Positions 6,506-7,518 of a DNA stretch of 7,518 nt are shown piece by piece (position 1 is the stretch's first letter; each line of letters begins with the position of its first letter). Under the pieces are notes generated by a model, which was not told where the DNA came from, searched no databases, and saw only the letters and a program-made list of their open reading frames with translations. The position numbers were made by a program, and so were the translations under genes. Source of the DNA: an uncultured Pseudanabaenaceae cyanobacterium (GTDB taxonomy: Bacteria > Cyanobacteriota > Cyanobacteriia > PCC-9006 > JAAUQQ01); NCBI GenBank assembly GCA_938015405.1, contig CALLPZ010000069.1:1-7518 (forward strand), read 5' to 3'.

Positions 6506-6881
6506 AGGCAGTCAAGGGCGTCTGAAGGAGAGCTTCAATTTTGCCCAGTAGGCGTTTGAAATCAACGGGCTTCGTGTCGTAGTCATCACAGCCTGCAGCC
6601 AAGGCATTTTCGCGATCGCCAGACATCGCATGGGCCGTCAAAGCGATCACAGGCAGGTGCTTGGTCACCGGGTTGAATTTGATATGCCGTGTGGCTTCCC
6701 AACCATCAAGAATGGGCAAACTCATGTCCATCAAAATAATGTCGGGTGTTTCAGAGAGGCTCATAGTGACCCCCTGGGCGCCATCCCCCGCAATGACGAC
6801 CTCATAGCCTCGCCGGAGCAAGCGCCGGGAGAGCATATCCTGATTCATCTCGTTATCTTCAACCAACAAAATTTTAGTCAT
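6504..6881 (-). CDS. Stand-alone receiver-domain response regulator (CheY/DivK-like)
   Basis: The product is a 125-residue single receiver domain with no output domain. All expected active-site residues are present: acidic pair E8/D9 (LLVEDN), phosphoacceptor D52 (ILMDMSLP), T82 (IALTAHAM) and K104 (DTKPVD). The ALTAHAM and DTKPV patterns fit the receiver class common as single-domain phosphorelay proteins and in hybrid kinases. ATG 6881 leaves two residues before the first beta strand, so no longer start is needed; its ribosome site is poor (AGGG only 3 nt upstream). It lies 79 bp after the upstream receiver gene and 12 bp before the phosphatase gene, in the same reading frame as the latter. 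It probably receives phosphate from the kinase encoded upstream, and may pass it to His21 of the phosphatase or bind it; both are inference. Confidence 0.95.
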   Translation of the reverse strand: MTKILLVEDNEMNQDMLSRRLLRRGYEVVIAGDGAQGVTMSLSETPDIILMDMSLPILDGWEATRHIKFNPVTKHLPVIALTAHAMSGDRENALAAGCDDYDTKPVDFKRLLGKIEALLQTPLTA

Positions 6882-6960
6882 GACCCTAAGAAGAAAAATG
6901 TAAAACGGGAAACGAACAGCACCAGAACAACAGGCTTCAGTCCTGCTGACTCCAAGGCGG

Positions 6961-7518
6961 CTAAGCAGTCAAGCTTTGAGGTGACTCCTCAACATCAGCT
7001 AGGGCTTCAGCCACAGCATCAGTTGCGCTAGCACTCACACTGTCTGACGTCAGCATTGCTGCAGTCGCAACATCAACCGCAACAGCCGTGGTAGATTCCT
7101 GAGCGGCTCCAATAACGGGTGTGCCCTCTAAAGGATTGCCTGGATTAGAAGCAGGCTTCTGACGAGACAAAGCTTCGGACAGGAACTGTCGCACATCTGC
7201 GAGGAGGGTTTGGCGATCGCCAACCCCCTTGCAAAAGACCTTCTGCACATTGCTGGTCAAGGAGTCTCGTTCCTCTGAACTAAGGTCCTTCGCCGTCGTT
7301 ACAATCACAGGAATATTTTTGCATTGGGGCTTCTGCTGCAAATTATGTAAGAACTCAAAGCCATTCATGGCAGGCATCAAGAGATCCAGGATAATTACAT
7401 TGGGCAGAAACACATCCATATACTCCAATGCAGCGAGCCCATTCGGTGCCTCTCGTACCCGATAGCCACTGGCTTCCAACTGCTCTCGCATCAGCAGGCG
7501 AGTTGTATTATCATCATC
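6961..7518 (-). CDS. Receiver domain with Ala/Ser-rich tail, 5'-truncated; probably the end of a hybrid histidine kinase
   Basis: The frame is open to the right edge, so 185 residues are visible and the start is missing. The first visible codons read DDDNTTRLL, the acidic loop after beta 1 of a receiver, so the internal ATG at 7491 is not the start. Phosphoacceptor Asp45 (VIILDLLMP), the Thr-Thr pair of VIVTTAKDL, and Lys97 in FCKGVGDRQTLL complete the active site. Lys followed by Gly rather than Pro, together with the TAKDL-S-EER segment, recalls receivers at the C-terminus of large cyanobacterial hybrid kinases, but a free response regulator cannot be excluded. About the last 60 residues are low-complexity (Ala, Ser, Val, Thr, Glu), a probably disordered tail. 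It is the first visible gene of the minus-strand operon, whose promoter must lie outside the window. Confidence 0.88.
   Translation of the reverse strand, partial: DDDNTTRLLMREQLEASGYRVREAPNGLAALEYMDVFLPNVIILDLLMPAMNGFEFLHNLQQKPQCKNIPVIVTTAKDLSSEERDSLTSNVQKVFCKGVGDRQTLLADVRQFLSEALSRQKPASNPGNPLEGTPVIGAAQESTTAVAVDVATAAMLTSDSVSASATDAVAEALADVEESPQSLTA

Noticed and set aside
6882..6960. Possible hairpin or promoter between the two receiver genes
   Set aside because: Only 4-bp stems (for example AGTC/GACT) and a T-rich stretch are visible, with no clear -10/-35 pair or terminator.
6630..7031. Open + strand frame of 133 codons across the receiver genes
   Set aside because: It lies opposite two receiver genes with full active sites. 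The product looks like random antisense translation.
7489..7491. ATG at 7491 as the start of the right-edge receiver gene
   Set aside because: The codons upstream encode DDDNTTRLL, the acidic active-site loop needed by the receiver, so the gene extends past the window.

Overview
The window is almost certainly cyanobacterial chromosome. The octamer GCGATCGC (HIP1) occurs seven times (starts 473, 1726, 2644, 3900, 6049, 6612, 7213), against about 0.1 expected by chance in 7.5 kb. The gene families also fit: a DUF3352-type protein, a WG-repeat protein, and a SpoIIE phosphatase with an slr1658-type ATPase and an slr1659-type STAS protein. The species cannot be told from this sequence.

Layout. 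Two exported or envelope-type genes lie on the + strand. The first (1-1947) is cut by the left edge: a DUF3352-like protein with a long Pro/Glu/Ala/Ser tail. After a 251-bp gap holding three 14-bp tandem repeats comes a secreted WG-repeat protein (2199-3296). A strong hairpin at 3340-3380 ends this transcript and can also end the opposing one. Everything to its right is on the minus strand and reads as one signalling operon. In transcription order it holds: the receiver-domain end of a protein cut by the right edge, probably a hybrid histidine kinase (7518-6961); a stand-alone receiver (6881-6504); a DHp-receiver-SpoIIE phosphatase (6491-4563); a GHKL-type ATPase resembling an anti-sigma kinase (4486-3869); and a STAS-domain anti-anti-sigma-like protein (3763-3416).

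How the genes may work together. The operon looks like a phosphorelay feeding a partner switch. A kinase and receivers would control the SpoIIE phosphatase through its internal receiver. The phosphatase would dephosphorylate the STAS protein on Ser64, and the ATPase would phosphorylate or bind that protein. The output is unknown, since no sigma factor or other target lies in the window. Unusual points: the phosphatase carries a histidine-kinase dimerisation/H-box domain with no kinase catalytic domain; the stand-alone receiver is separated from it by one in-frame stop codon; the ATPase has N and G2 boxes but no recognisable G1 DxGxG box; and GC content changes sharply inside the WG-repeat gene. 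No tRNA, rRNA, CRISPR array or mobile element was seen.
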